Assembly (NCBI GenBank): GCA_041392305.1
Contig: JAWKMJ010000019.1
Span: 8,742 to 72,741 of the forward strand
DNA length: 64,000 nt
DNA from: JAGQYP01 sp041392305
GTDB lineage: Bacteria; Bacteroidota; Bacteroidia; Flavobacteriales_D; Crocinitomicaceae
Direction: 5' to 3'
The first letter of the stretch is position 1. Each line of letters opens with the position of its first letter. The position numbers and the translations under genes were made by a program. The notes beneath the pieces are model-generated. The model was given only the letters and a program-made list of their open reading frames with translations. It was not told where the DNA came from and did not search any database. Shown here piece by piece: positions 1-8,118 of this stretch.

Positions 1-158
1 AATTGGCAGTTCGTGTTATTCGTATCGATTCCCAAAGAGTCAATAATATTTTGCACATTATTATTATTTGGATTCGTAGGGTTGTTTTGACAAGATCCTA
101 TAAATAAGGCTATCAAGGCAAAAGCTGCAATTAAAGAGAATTTCATTTTTTTCATCAT
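1..158 (-). CDS. Partial lipoprotein, N-terminal end only
   Basis: Reading leftward from ATG codons at 158 or 155, the product begins with Lys/Met residues, a hydrophobic stretch (FSLIAAFALIALF) and a lipobox ending IGSC. An Asn/Pro/Thr-rich linker follows, typical of the segment after the lipid-anchored cysteine. The gene runs off the window edge after about 52 codons, so the folded domain is not visible. It is probably an outer-membrane or periplasmic lipoprotein; no function can be given. The choice between the adjacent ATGs at 158 and 155 is not resolved. Confidence 0.75.
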   Translation of the reverse strand, partial: MMKKMKFSLIAAFALIALFIGSCQNNPTNPNNNNVQNIIDSLGIDTNNTNCQ

Positions 159-263
159 TCAAGTTTTAAGTTGTTTTTATACTCTCAATACAACAAGAAT
201 AATGAAGGGTTGTCTGAGTGTTCATTTTTTTTTGAAAGACGTAAAAAAGAACTTACAGGTTGA

Positions 264-683
264 TTAGAATCCTCCTTGCTTACTTTCCATGTAGCTCTGT
301 AGAATCAGGGTGGCAGAAATTCGGTCAACAGTGCCTTTATCCCTCCTCTTTTTCTTCCCAATTCCAGAATCAATCATAGTTTGAAATGCCATTTTCGAAG
401 TGAATCTTTCATCAACCCGATGAATTGGAATTTGAGGATACACTTTTCTTAAACGATTCACAAATTGATCCACAATATCGGACGAATCGGTTCGTTCATT
501 GTTCAATCTTTTGGGTTCGCCAACAATAAAGGCTTCAACAGAGTTCTTCTCCAAATAGAATTTCAGAAATTCAAAAAGCTTAGGTGTTTCTATGGTTTGT
601 AATGCACTGGCAATGATTTGTAGTTCATCGGTTTCTGCTAAACCTGTTCGTTTTCGACCATAATCAAATGCCAACAATTTCAT
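264..683 (-). CDS. ruvX: Putative pre-16S rRNA nuclease / Holliday junction resolvase RuvX (YqgF)
   Basis: A 139-residue protein of the YqgF/RuvX family, an RNase H-fold nuclease implicated in pre-16S rRNA 5' end maturation. The N-terminal AFDYGRKRTGLA carries the first catalytic Asp. The central VDERFTSKMAF segment and the C-terminal VDRISATLILQ match the remaining conserved blocks. Length is normal for the family. I place the start at the ATG at 683, not the TTG one codon earlier, because that ATG overlaps the upstream gene's TGA in a TGATG junction. The two genes are therefore probably cotranscribed and translationally coupled. Confidence 0.93.
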   Translation of the reverse strand: MKLLAFDYGRKRTGLAETDELQIIASALQTIETPKLFEFLKFYLEKNSVEAFIVGEPKRLNNERTDSSDIVDQFVNRLRKVYPQIPIHRVDERFTSKMAFQTMIDSGIGKKKRRDKGTVDRISATLILQSYMESKQGGF

Positions 684-1354
684 CAAATGAAATTTACGTA
701 ATCCTCGTCTATATATACCATTTCAATTCTGCCTCCCGAACCAGTGGTCATAATCAAAGGCATTTCTCGTGTTCTAGTAACACGAATCTTGTGATAGCCT
801 GAAAGATCATTCATTTGGCTGGAATAAATTGTAATGTCATTGTAATCACTTGATCGGTTTTTTTGAGTCAAAACAACACTATTTGCCGAATTTATAATCT
901 CAATTTTAATTTCATCATTCGAACCCATAATGGGCATACCTGTCCATGTAAAATACCACGAGTAATTTTTATATACAGTTAAAGTGGATGGTATCTGAAT
1001 AGCATAAACATTACCAATCAACCCATAATTATTTATTGTGGTTCCTTTATGAGTAACGGTGGTATAGACCGAGTCAATAAAATTGTAGAATTCAGCTTCA
1101 TAGGGATAGGATCCTGCTCCTTCATAACTCTGGATAATTCCCATAATCGAAACCTGGTCTCCATCAACAAATTCTATGCTGGCTCCAGACTCCTTTTTCC
1201 TTTTTAATTTGTATTTAACATGCGTTTGATTGATATCTTCATGATATTCTATACGAATCACTTGATAAATATCATTGGTGTCAATTTGATTAGATTTTTT
1301 AGTACACGCGGCGAATACCGCTGAAACTAAAATGATAAAAGCTAGTCGTTTCAT
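683..1354 (-). CDS. Hypothetical lipoprotein
   Basis: A 223-residue protein with a lipoprotein signal (hydrophobic core, then FAAC with Cys at residue 16, then TKKSNQ). The mature part looks beta-rich, with many alternating hydrophobic residues and Gly/Tyr, but I recognise no family. The stop overlaps the ruvX start (TGATG), so the two likely form an operon. A perfect TAACTTTG box ends 5 nt before the ATG, so the transcript may be leaderless. It is divergent from the membrane protein beginning at 1441. Confidence 0.75.
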   Translation of the reverse strand: MKRLAFIILVSAVFAACTKKSNQIDTNDIYQVIRIEYHEDINQTHVKYKLKRKKESGASIEFVDGDQVSIMGIIQSYEGAGSYPYEAEFYNFIDSVYTTVTHKGTTINNYGLIGNVYAIQIPSTLTVYKNYSWYFTWTGMPIMGSNDEIKIEIINSANSVVLTQKNRSSDYNDITIYSSQMNDLSGYHKIRVTRTREMPLIMTTGSGGRIEMVYIDEDYVNFI

Positions 1355-1359
1355 ATTCG

Positions 1360-1367
1360 CAAAGTTA
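1360..1367 (-). promoter_or_regulatory. -7 promoter box (TAACTTTG) for the lipoprotein-ruvX operon
   Basis: A perfect match to the Bacteroidota -7 consensus TAnnTTTG on the minus strand, with a TTTG about 22 nt further upstream as candidate -33. Only 5 nt separate the box from the ATG at 1354, so transcription probably starts at or next to the start codon. Confidence 0.65.
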
Positions 1368-1401
1368 CAAAACCTCCTTAAATTTGGTGCAAAGAATCAA
1401 A

Positions 1402-1433
1402 TTGAATACTATTCCTAAATTTTGCTAGTTTTG
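1402..1433 (+). promoter_or_regulatory. Promoter TTG-N21-TAGTTTTG for the GT-C-like gene
   Basis: The TAGTTTTG box at 1426-1433 matches TAnnTTTG, with TTG at 1402-1404 spaced 21 nt. The ATG at 1441 lies 7 nt after the box, again giving little or no leader. It sits back to back with the promoter of the divergent lipoprotein gene. Confidence 0.6.
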
Positions 1434-1440
1434 GACTTAT

Positions 1441-2706
1441 ATGATTCGAATACCAACTTATTCATATCTGCATTCATTCCTCTTTGCCATCTTATCTTTG
1501 TTTGTCTTTTCTATTTTAATGAATCTCGGAGAGAACTTAGTGGATCTGAATTACTTACTACCGGATAGCTATAGTTATATACAAGCTGCGAAGGATCTCT
1601 ATTCAAATTTCAATGTTCACCCCATTAGACCCCTACTTTATCCTTTAATGATTGGACTTCCTTTTCTTTGGGATGCATCGATAGAAGTGGTAGTTTATTG
1701 GTCCATATTTCTCAATCTTATATTCTGGTTTCTTCAGCACCATTTGATTTACAAAATACTTGGATTTTTTGCCAGTAAAAAAGAGCAATTTTATGGGAGT
1801 CTTATTTTCTCCTTAAGTTTTGGGCTGCTGGCCATGATTTTCCAACCCCTTACGGAAATTTCATTTGCATATTTTTCCCTATTAGCTGTTTTCTTTTTCC
1901 TGCGCTATCAAAAGGAAAAAAAAGATCAACTACTACTTTTGTCGATATCTATCTTTTTATTATCTGTTCTCATTCGACCCGGAATACTTTATCCGGCAAT
2001 TACATTCCTCTTTTATGGATTGTGGGTGTTAAGAAGAAACTTTATAACTGTCCTGAAATTCTGGCCTTTGGGACTCGTCTTGTTTTTGTTTTTCCTTCAA
2101 TTATTCAAAATGAATGAGCAGTTAGGAACATTCAAAATTTCAAATATTGACAATTACACTTGGTATACCTATCTCGGGGCAGAGGTTGAAGCAGATCAGA
2201 CAAATGGGATTAGAGATGAAATCCAACAGAAAAGAACACTGGAAATAAATAATCTGAACTCTTGGTCAGAAAAGAATAAATTGGCGTCTAAAGATCTTAA
2301 AAGTGCATTAAAGAACGCTCCTTTTGATGTATTCAAAAATCTGCTTTTTAACCTATTTAATAATATCACAGGCAAGAGTAATGCTGTAGAATCTATGAAG
2401 ATCAGACATCCTGAGAATGTACATCATCATTTTAAAAATTTCTTTCTTATCCTAAGTCGGGTGGAAAATTTCTTGTTCGGATTTATTCTGATTTTGATTA
2501 TTCCACTATTATTATTCCTAAAAAAAATCCAAATGAATCAAATCACCTGGATCCTTTTTATTTATCTGATCTATTCCGTTTTTGTATCTGGAATCTCCTT
2601 TTGGCAAGGGGATCGATTCAGTATTGTTTGCTACCCAGTTCTAATTGTATTGAGCTATTATTTTCTAGCTCAACGAAAGCTTAGTTTACAACAACAGGAA
2701 AAGTAA
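1441..2706 (+). CDS. Polytopic membrane protein, GT-C/PMT-like glycosyltransferase candidate
   Basis: 421 residues with roughly ten hydrophobic segments. After the first membrane segment, a loop contains LPDSYSYIQAAKDL (Asp42) followed by HPIRPLLYPLM. This resembles the first extracytoplasmic loop of ArnT/PMT-like GT-C enzymes, where an acidic residue is catalytic and the substrate is a polyprenyl-phosphate sugar. A soluble stretch around residues 225-320 separates two membrane blocks. The assignment rests on topology and this loop only, so another polytopic family is possible. The last 26 nt overlap the convergent lipoprotein gene. Confidence 0.55.
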   Translation: MIRIPTYSYLHSFLFAILSLFVFSILMNLGENLVDLNYLLPDSYSYIQAAKDLYSNFNVHPIRPLLYPLMIGLPFLWDASIEVVVYWSIFLNLIFWFLQHHLIYKILGFFASKKEQFYGSLIFSLSFGLLAMIFQPLTEISFAYFSLLAVFFFLRYQKEKKDQLLLLSISIFLLSVLIRPGILYPAITFLFYGLWVLRRNFITVLKFWPLGLVLFLFFLQLFKMNEQLGTFKISNIDNYTWYTYLGAEVEADQTNGIRDEIQQKRTLEINNLNSWSEKNKLASKDLKSALKNAPFDVFKNLLFNLFNNITGKSNAVESMKIRHPENVHHHFKNFFLILSRVENFLFGFILILIIPLLLFLKKIQMNQITWILFIYLIYSVFVSGISFWQGDRFSIVCYPVLIVLSYYFLAQRKLSLQQQEK

Positions 2707-3220
2707 CCTCCACATCTGTATCTCCAGGTGTACAGGTGCCATCTTTTACACCTGGCTGATGTTTCAAACTAATCTTAACTTCTCCATCGTCATAAGTGGT
2801 TACTGTCCATTCCGAAGCAAGACCAATGGGTAATGAATTAGCATCTTGGTCCGTAATATTGAATGCGACCATCAAATTGTTCATAGCTTCATAACATACA
2901 ATATGCTCATCCGACTCTGTTTGAATTTCTGTTGTTATATTCTCAGCAGGGGTTTCAGCTTCATTCCAAAATTCGATTGATACTGTATAAACCTTACCGC
3001 TATCAAGATTAATTGTACCGATGGTAGGTGCATTTCCACCAACACCATCAGGATCTGAATACTCAACGGTGAAGGTGTTTTGATTGGACTGATCTGTGAA
3101 ATTTAATCTTACGGTCGTGATGGTTTCTTCTTCATTCTGATCGTCTGGATTTTCAGCCTTTTTGCACGATGAAAAGAAAATAGTAGCAATAGCCCCTAAA
3201 AAAAATAGATGTTTTTTCAT
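2681..3220 (-). CDS. Lipoprotein of the putative zinc-uptake operon
   Basis: 179 residues with a lipoprotein signal (IFFSSC, Cys19) followed by an acidic linker rich in Glu, Asp and Asn, as in surface-exposed Bacteroidota lipoproteins. The mature domain looks beta-rich and has two further Cys. The gene starts 12 nt after the upstream TonB-dependent receptor gene ends, so it is very probably the second gene of that operon and shares its operators. The context suggests a surface or periplasmic accessory for substrate capture, but I recognise no named domain and the role is inference. Its 3' end overlaps the convergent membrane protein gene by 26 nt. Confidence 0.7.
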   Translation of the reverse strand: MKKHLFFLGAIATIFFSSCKKAENPDDQNEEETITTVRLNFTDQSNQNTFTVEYSDPDGVGGNAPTIGTINLDSGKVYTVSIEFWNEAETPAENITTEIQTESDEHIVCYEAMNNLMVAFNITDQDANSLPIGLASEWTVTTYDDGEVKISLKHQPGVKDGTCTPGDTDVEVTFPVVVN

Positions 3221-3232
3221 TTGACTTGATTT

Positions 3233-5551
3233 TTATATTGTATAACTTATTTTAATTAATGCTCCTATACCCAATTCGTCGGTATAAAAGCGAAATCGAT
3301 TCATATAATCTCTGTATTTGGTATTCAATAAATTTTGAACCTCAAAGCCTAGAGTTACAGCTCCCTTCTTTTGAATAAATGTAATGGCGGATTCAAAATT
3401 CATTAAGAAATAAGCTCCTGGAACTCCATAAATATCATCTTCGGGACTATGCTTCCATTGCCTACTTACCCCTGTTCCAGATAATTTTACAAATGGTTCC
3501 GATAATTTATCACTTGATTTAAATCGGTACTTTAGGAATGCCCCGACCCGATCTGCAGGCATCATAGAAATATATTCCTGTCTATCTAAATTATAGGCCC
3601 ATAATGTTGATCCATTAATATTTATTTCAAATTGCTCAATTGGGAAAAAAGACAAAGACAAATCCCCACCCGTTAAAATGGCATCATTCTGATCAAAATG
3701 GAATGTAGGAAAGGCTCCTCGGATTGTTAATTCAGGCTCCCCAGGTTTCATATAGATGAAATTTTGCATGTAATTCACGTAAAGCTCTATATTGAATTGT
3801 ATTCGCTTGGAATCCAGCTTATAACTCAATGAAGTACCAGTAGAAATTTCTGCTGATAGATCCTCGTTTCCGTATTCGATTGCGGCGGCTCCATGATGAA
3901 GTCCATTTGAAAATAATTCGTTAGCCTCAGGGTTGCGCCAAGCTCTTGTAATTCCCCAATTTATTGAATTCTGTTTGTTGAAGCGATATTGTAATCCGAA
4001 ATTTCCAGAAACATTATTCCAACTCTTTTTTGGATCTTGAAGCCCCCCTTGTTTATCGTAGTAATAATATTCGAAAAACCTTAAATCGTATCTGATGCCT
4101 ATTTCCAATTTTAACCTTCGAATTGTCAATGATTCAATCCAATAGATTCCTCCACCGTACTTATTGTAATTTGGAATTAAAAATGAGGTACCGCCATAAA
4201 TATTTGCAGCTCCTATGTAATTTATGCCAATTTTTCCTTTGAATCCCTTCTTATAAGCATGTTCCCAGTGTACATTCCCGTAAAAACCATCGAGAAAAAA
4301 TTGCATTTGAGCACGATCATCAAACTCTCCTCCATAGGGTTTGTGAGAATCATATTCATTTCTGTTGTTTCTCTGATAGGCAAAGTCTAAAACCAATTCT
4401 CCTTCTTTTCCAGTTTGAATCTTACTTCCAATTTTCACTAAATGGTGACTAATTTTCTGAAATGGCCTTGCAATATCATATTTGAAACCTTCTTGAATCA
4501 GAGGTTTTTCCCTTTTTATAGCGTCTTCTAAATCAGTGAGATTACCTATATGAGATCCCTTAAAAATTCCCAATTTGGTATTAAACATGGAGTAAAAAAC
4601 TTCGAGATTCCATCTTTTCCCTTTGTATAGAGTGTTGAAAGACATATTGTATTCTTCTACTCCAGTATTTGAGTTATAATAATATGATGTGTTAGCATTT
4701 CCCAATTTTTTAATGCTTCCCTGCAGTCTCCAACTCCACCCAGGTGTTTTTTTAAACATCCCTTCAATTTCACCATTAAAAGATCCACCTAAACCATTAG
4801 AATTGAAAACCAAATCAACCCCTCCATGAATTCCTGCTGAATCGGTTAGTTCTTTCGGTCTCACTATAATTACCCCTCCTATAGCCCCTGGGCCATATTT
4901 TACAGATTCTGCTCCCTTTATTAGATTTATTACCCCTAAAGCATACGGGTCAACTTCCGGCGCGTGCTCTTGACCCCACTGTTGCGACTCTTGTATAATA
5001 TCATTATTTAAGATCAAGATTCTCGAACTATGAAGTCCATGAATGATTGGTTTACTAATGGAATTACCTGTTTTCAATGAAGATACTCCATTAATGTTTT
5101 CCAGAATACCCCCTAAGTTTTGCGATTTAAGCAAATTTAAATTCCGCCCTGAAATCTCATTGGTTGATTTTCCCACATTCCCAATCTCCACTTTTTCTGA
5201 TATCTCAATCTCCTCAAGTAGATGATGTTCTAAATAAAAAGTAACCTGAATATCCTTGTCAATATAAAGATGCTTAAAAACAGGATCGCATTCAGCATGA
5301 GAAATTCGGAGTGTATAGTGTCCTTTGCATAATCCTTCCATTTTAAAGTATCCATTCGCATCTGAAACCGTTCCTTTTTGCAAAGAATCAATATATATGT
5401 TTGAATATGCCAATTGTGAATTATCATGATTATCCAACACCTGTCCTGACAATCTAAGTTCGCATTGTTGACCATATACAAATGCAACATTGAATGCAAA
5501 GAATAGCAAAGAAATAAATGATCTTAATATGACACCTCTTTCTAAACGCAA
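3233..5551 (-). CDS. TonB-dependent outer-membrane receptor, ZnuD-like (probable zinc uptake)
   Basis: About 772 residues: a signal peptide ending VAFVYGQ, a carboxypeptidase-regulatory-like beta-sandwich (about 30-115; SGQVLDN, GYFKMEGL), a plug domain (about 125-240) and a 22-strand-type barrel ending ALIKISYTI. The plug carries IIHGLHSSRILILNNDI and WGQEHAPEVDPYA, sequence I associate with ZnuD-like zinc receptors of Bacteroidota. No ATG lies near the 5' end; the TTG at 5551 gives a normal signal peptide and lies 23 nt after a perfect -7 box. It is divergent from a Zur-like regulator with two palindromic operators between them, which supports zinc repression. Haem or another metal is the main alternative substrate. 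Confidence 0.85.
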   Translation of the reverse strand: MRLERGVILRSFISLLFFAFNVAFVYGQQCELRLSGQVLDNHDNSQLAYSNIYIDSLQKGTVSDANGYFKMEGLCKGHYTLRISHAECDPVFKHLYIDKDIQVTFYLEHHLLEEIEISEKVEIGNVGKSTNEISGRNLNLLKSQNLGGILENINGVSSLKTGNSISKPIIHGLHSSRILILNNDIIQESQQWGQEHAPEVDPYALGVINLIKGAESVKYGPGAIGGVIIVRPKELTDSAGIHGGVDLVFNSNGLGGSFNGEIEGMFKKTPGWSWRLQGSIKKLGNANTSYYYNSNTGVEEYNMSFNTLYKGKRWNLEVFYSMFNTKLGIFKGSHIGNLTDLEDAIKREKPLIQEGFKYDIARPFQKISHHLVKIGSKIQTGKEGELVLDFAYQRNNRNEYDSHKPYGGEFDDRAQMQFFLDGFYGNVHWEHAYKKGFKGKIGINYIGAANIYGGTSFLIPNYNKYGGGIYWIESLTIRRLKLEIGIRYDLRFFEYYYYDKQGGLQDPKKSWNNVSGNFGLQYRFNKQNSINWGITRAWRNPEANELFSNGLHHGAAAIEYGNEDLSAEISTGTSLSYKLDSKRIQFNIELYVNYMQNFIYMKPGEPELTIRGAFPTFHFDQNDAILTGGDLSLSFFPIEQFEININGSTLWAYNLDRQEYISMMPADRVGAFLKYRFKSSDKLSEPFVKLSGTGVSRQWKHSPEDDIYGVPGAYFLMNFESAITFIQKKGAVTLGFEVQNLLNTKYRDYMNRFRFYTDELGIGALIKISYTI

Positions 5552-5566
5552 CTTGGTTTCATTTAT
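5544..5566. promoter_or_regulatory. Zur-like operator, copy 2
   Basis: This 23-bp site (TAAACGCAAC-N3-GTTTCATTTA) is identical at 19 of 23 positions to the palindrome at 5596-5618, 52 bp away and in the same orientation. It covers the expected transcription start and the TTG start codon of the receptor gene, so a bound repressor would block initiation. Confidence 0.6.
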
Positions 5567-5574
5567 TTTTTCGA

Positions 5575-5604
5575 CAAAGATAAACTTTTCTTGTTTAAAT
5601 GCAA
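5575..5604 (-). promoter_or_regulatory. Promoter TTG-N19-TATCTTTG for the receptor operon
   Basis: On the minus strand TTG (5604-5602) and TATCTTTG (5582-5575) are separated by 19 nt, an exact match to the Bacteroidota -33/-7 arrangement. The -33 element lies inside the palindrome at 5596-5618. Confidence 0.75.
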
Positions 5605-5618
5605 CACCGTTTCATTTA
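5596..5618. promoter_or_regulatory. Zur-like operator, copy 1
   Basis: A 23-bp imperfect palindrome with arms AAATG and CATTT separated by 13 bp, and outer TTTAAATG/CATTTAAA arms perfect over 5594-5620. The proteobacterial Zur box is also a 23-mer with AAATG...CATTT arms, which supports a zinc-repressor site. It overlaps the -33 region of the receptor promoter and lies just upstream of the regulator's own -7 box, consistent with repression of both divergent genes. Confidence 0.68.
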
Positions 5619-5624
5619 AAGTCG

Positions 5625-5632
5625 TACTTTTG
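5625..5632 (+). promoter_or_regulatory. -7 promoter box (TACTTTTG) of the zur-like gene
   Basis: A perfect TAnnTTTG box 6 nt before the ATG at 5639, implying a leaderless or near-leaderless mRNA. No clear -33 TTG is visible at normal spacing; the operator palindrome occupies that region. Confidence 0.65.
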
Positions 5633-5638
5633 CATGGA

Positions 5639-6052
5639 ATGGAGGAAATGCTTCGAAATAAAAAAATCAAAGTCACCGACACGCGAATTGAAATCCTGAG
5701 AATTTTACAATCTAGTAGTTCTGCTATTTCCTATAACACAATTCAAGAACGAACGAGTCAAAAACTGGATAAAGTAACTGTATATCGAACCCTTGATACT
5801 TTCGAAAGCAAAGGAATCATTCATTCTATCCCATCTGATGAAGGAGTGAAATTGTATTCATTTTGTAAAGATGATTGCGAAGATCATCAACATGACGACA
5901 ATCATGTGCATTTTAATTGCGAAAAGTGTCATAAAACCATTTGCTTGTACCATACCGATATTCCAAAAGTGAAACTGCCTGAAGGTTTTTTTTCTACTTC
6001 AAGTCAACTAATTGTTAATGGAATATGTCGTGATTGTAATGAACTAAAATAG
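5639..6052 (+). CDS. zur: Fur-family transcriptional regulator, Zur-like
   Basis: 137 residues from the ATG at 5639 (an in-frame TTG at 5591 would start inside the operator and upstream of the promoter box). An N-terminal winged helix (VTDTRIEIL to KVTVYRTLDTFESKGII) is followed by a metal-binding dimerisation domain. That domain has a His/Asp-rich run (HQHDDNHVHF), CEKC and a C-terminal CRDC; the paired CxxC motifs form the structural zinc site of Fur proteins. The divergent ZnuD-like receptor and the operators in between argue for Zur over Fur or PerR. The next gene starts one base after its stop, so a cytochrome lipoprotein is cotranscribed. Confidence 0.85.
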   Translation: MEEMLRNKKIKVTDTRIEILRILQSSSSAISYNTIQERTSQKLDKVTVYRTLDTFESKGIIHSIPSDEGVKLYSFCKDDCEDHQHDDNHVHFNCEKCHKTICLYHTDIPKVKLPEGFFSTSSQLIVNGICRDCNELK

Positions 6053-6053
6053 T

Positions 6054-6416
6054 ATGAAAAAGACCCTAATTGTGTTTGCTTTTGTTTCTGTCGGATTCGT
6101 CTTGATTCAAAGCTGTGGAACTACGAAAGAAGTGGTTGAAAACAATCCCTCTTCAGTTTGTAAATCGGATATAAATGTCACTTATGCTCAAATACAACCT
6201 ATTATTGAAGCAAAATGTACACGTTGTCACAATGCATCTAAAAAGAATTCAATTGGAGATTTCACTTCTTTTCAAGGATTAAAACCATATCTCGAAAATG
6301 GACAATTTGAAAAATTAGTCTTGATCAAAAAAACCATGCCCAAAGGAGGGGATGATTTATCTGTTGAAGAGTTGGAAAAGATTGAATGCTGGAAAGCAAA
6401 TGGATATAAAAATTAG
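6054..6416 (+). CDS. Single-haem cytochrome c lipoprotein
   Basis: 120 residues: a lipoprotein signal with Cys21 (VLIQSC), a short linker, then one CTRCH haem c attachment motif at 55-59 and KTMPKGG with Met95 as candidate sixth ligand. This is a small class I type cytochrome domain anchored by lipid outside the cytoplasm. The Gln at -2 of the lipobox is not typical, but the following GTTK is lipoprotein-like. The gene begins one base after the zur-like gene, so it probably shares its transcript and control; the link to metal homeostasis is unexplained. Its end overlaps the convergent glyS by 4 nt. Confidence 0.82.
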   Translation: MKKTLIVFAFVSVGFVLIQSCGTTKEVVENNPSSVCKSDINVTYAQIQPIIEAKCTRCHNASKKNSIGDFTSFQGLKPYLENGQFEKLVLIKKTMPKGGDDLSVEELEKIECWKANGYKN

Positions 6417-7957
6417 TCCAAAGCTACTAAGAGTCTTTTGAGACTTACTTTCTCTTCAATAATGGATCGCAACTGATCAATTGCTACGCGTTCTTGCTCC
6501 ATCGTGTCACGGTCACGAATTGTTACGGTATTATCTTCTAGTGTTTGATGATCTACCGTTACTGAGTAAGGAGTTCCAATCGCGTCCTGTCTTCTGTACC
6601 TTTTACCAATAGTGTCCTTCTCATCATATTGACAATTGAAATCGAATTTTAAGTCGTCAATAATGGCTCTCGCTTTTTCGGGCAGGCCATCTTTTTTAGT
6701 CAATGGCATTACAGCAACTTTATAAGGAGCCAATGCTGGCGGGATACTCATTACCTTTCTGGTGGTACCGTCTTCCAGTTCCTCTTCTTTAAACGCCGTG
6801 GAAATTACAGCCAAGAACATTCTATCTAAACCTATAGATGTTTCTACAACATAAGGGACATAAGATTCATTGATCTCAGGGTCAAAATACTGTAATTTCT
6901 TCTTAGAAAATTCTTCATGCTGTTTCAAATCGAAATCAGTTCTTGAGTGAATTCCTTCCAATTCCTTGAATCCCATTGGAAAATCAAACTCAATATCGCA
7001 TGCGGCATTTGCATAATGAGCCAATTTAATATGATCGTGAATTCTGTAGTTGGATTCTCCCAGTCCCAAAGCCTTGTGCCACTTGAGTCTTAGGTCTTTC
7101 CAATAGTCGTACCACTTCATTTCCTCCCCTGGTCTAACAAAGAACTGCATTTCCATTTGTTCAAACTCACGCATTCTAAAAATGAACTGACGCGCAATGA
7201 TCTCATTTCTGAATGCCTTTCCAATTTGAGCAATTCCGAAAGGTATTTTCATTCTTCCTGATTTCTGAACATTCAGGTAATTCACAAAAATTCCTTGGGC
7301 GGTTTCAGGTCGTAAATAGATTTTTGAAGCATCTCCAGCTACTGCACCTAATTCAGTAGAAAACATCAAATTGAATTGCTTTACATCCGTCCAGTTTTTT
7401 GAACCTGTTTCCGGATCAGCAATTTCCAAATCTTCAATCAGTTGTTTTAGATCATCTAATTTTTCATTTTCCAAAGCATCTCTCATTCGGTCTTCAATGC
7501 TTTTGATCTTCTCCATATTTCTAAGCACATTTGGATTTGTGGCTTTGAATTGTTCTTCATCAAAAGCATCACCAAATCGTTTTTGTCCTTTTTCTACTTC
7601 CTTCTGAATTTTAGCTCTGATCTTCTCAATGTGTTCTTCAATCAAAACATCTGCACGATATCGCTTTTTGGAATCTTTATTGTCAATCAAAGGATCATTA
7701 AATGCATCTACGTGACCTGAAGCTTTCCATGTCATTGGATGCATAAATATAGAAGCATCGATTCCAACAATATTTTCATGCATGCGCACCATTGCAGTCC
7801 ACCAGTACTCTTTGATATTATTCTTCAGCTCGGCACCAAGTTGACCGTAATCGTAGGCTGCACTTAAGCCATCATAGATTTCACTCGATGGAAATACAAA
7901 TCCGTACTCCTTTGCATGCGCAATAATATTCTTTAAATTGTCTTCTTTCTGTGCCAT
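6413..7957 (-). CDS. glyS: Glycine--tRNA ligase (single-chain, dimeric type)
   Basis: 514 residues of the alpha2-type class II glycyl-tRNA synthetase, which charges tRNA-Gly in the cytoplasm. Visible blocks are MHPMTWKASGHVDAF near residue 70, the motif 2 region GKAFRNEI, motif 3 SIGLDRMFLAV, and a C-terminal anticodon-binding domain starting around APYKVAVMPL. The segment after GHVDAF goes straight to KRYRADVLIEEH without the Cys pairs some homologues use for zinc. Length and start (MAQKEDN) are normal. A TACTTTTG box lies 16 nt upstream of the ATG. Monocistronic. Confidence 0.96.
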   Translation of the reverse strand: MAQKEDNLKNIIAHAKEYGFVFPSSEIYDGLSAAYDYGQLGAELKNNIKEYWWTAMVRMHENIVGIDASIFMHPMTWKASGHVDAFNDPLIDNKDSKKRYRADVLIEEHIEKIRAKIQKEVEKGQKRFGDAFDEEQFKATNPNVLRNMEKIKSIEDRMRDALENEKLDDLKQLIEDLEIADPETGSKNWTDVKQFNLMFSTELGAVAGDASKIYLRPETAQGIFVNYLNVQKSGRMKIPFGIAQIGKAFRNEIIARQFIFRMREFEQMEMQFFVRPGEEMKWYDYWKDLRLKWHKALGLGESNYRIHDHIKLAHYANAACDIEFDFPMGFKELEGIHSRTDFDLKQHEEFSKKKLQYFDPEINESYVPYVVETSIGLDRMFLAVISTAFKEEELEDGTTRKVMSIPPALAPYKVAVMPLTKKDGLPEKARAIIDDLKFDFNCQYDEKDTIGKRYRRQDAIGTPYSVTVDHQTLEDNTVTIRDRDTMEQERVAIDQLRSIIEEKVSLKRLLVALD

Positions 7958-7973
7958 TTTGGTGAATTTTGGG

Positions 7974-7981
7974 CAAAAGTA
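7974..7981 (-). promoter_or_regulatory. -7 promoter box (TACTTTTG) of glyS
   Basis: A perfect TAnnTTTG on the minus strand, 16 nt before the glyS ATG. Confidence 0.6.
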
Positions 7982-8118
7982 ATGAGTTTGTTCAGATTGT
8001 TCCTATTTTCTAATACAGATTTTAGGTTCCTCCTCATTCTTTCTGTAACAAATTTCTGAAATGTGATTACATTTATATCTCCTGCACCACATTTATTAAC
8101 ACAACTAAAACTCAAATT

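Noticed and set aside
5591..5638. TTG at 5591 as start of the zur-like gene
   Set aside because: It would place the start upstream of the -7 box and inside the operator; the Fur domain begins after the ATG at 5639.
7933..8115. 60-codon minus-strand ORF upstream of glyS
   Set aside because: It covers the glyS promoter box and overlaps the glyS start in another frame.
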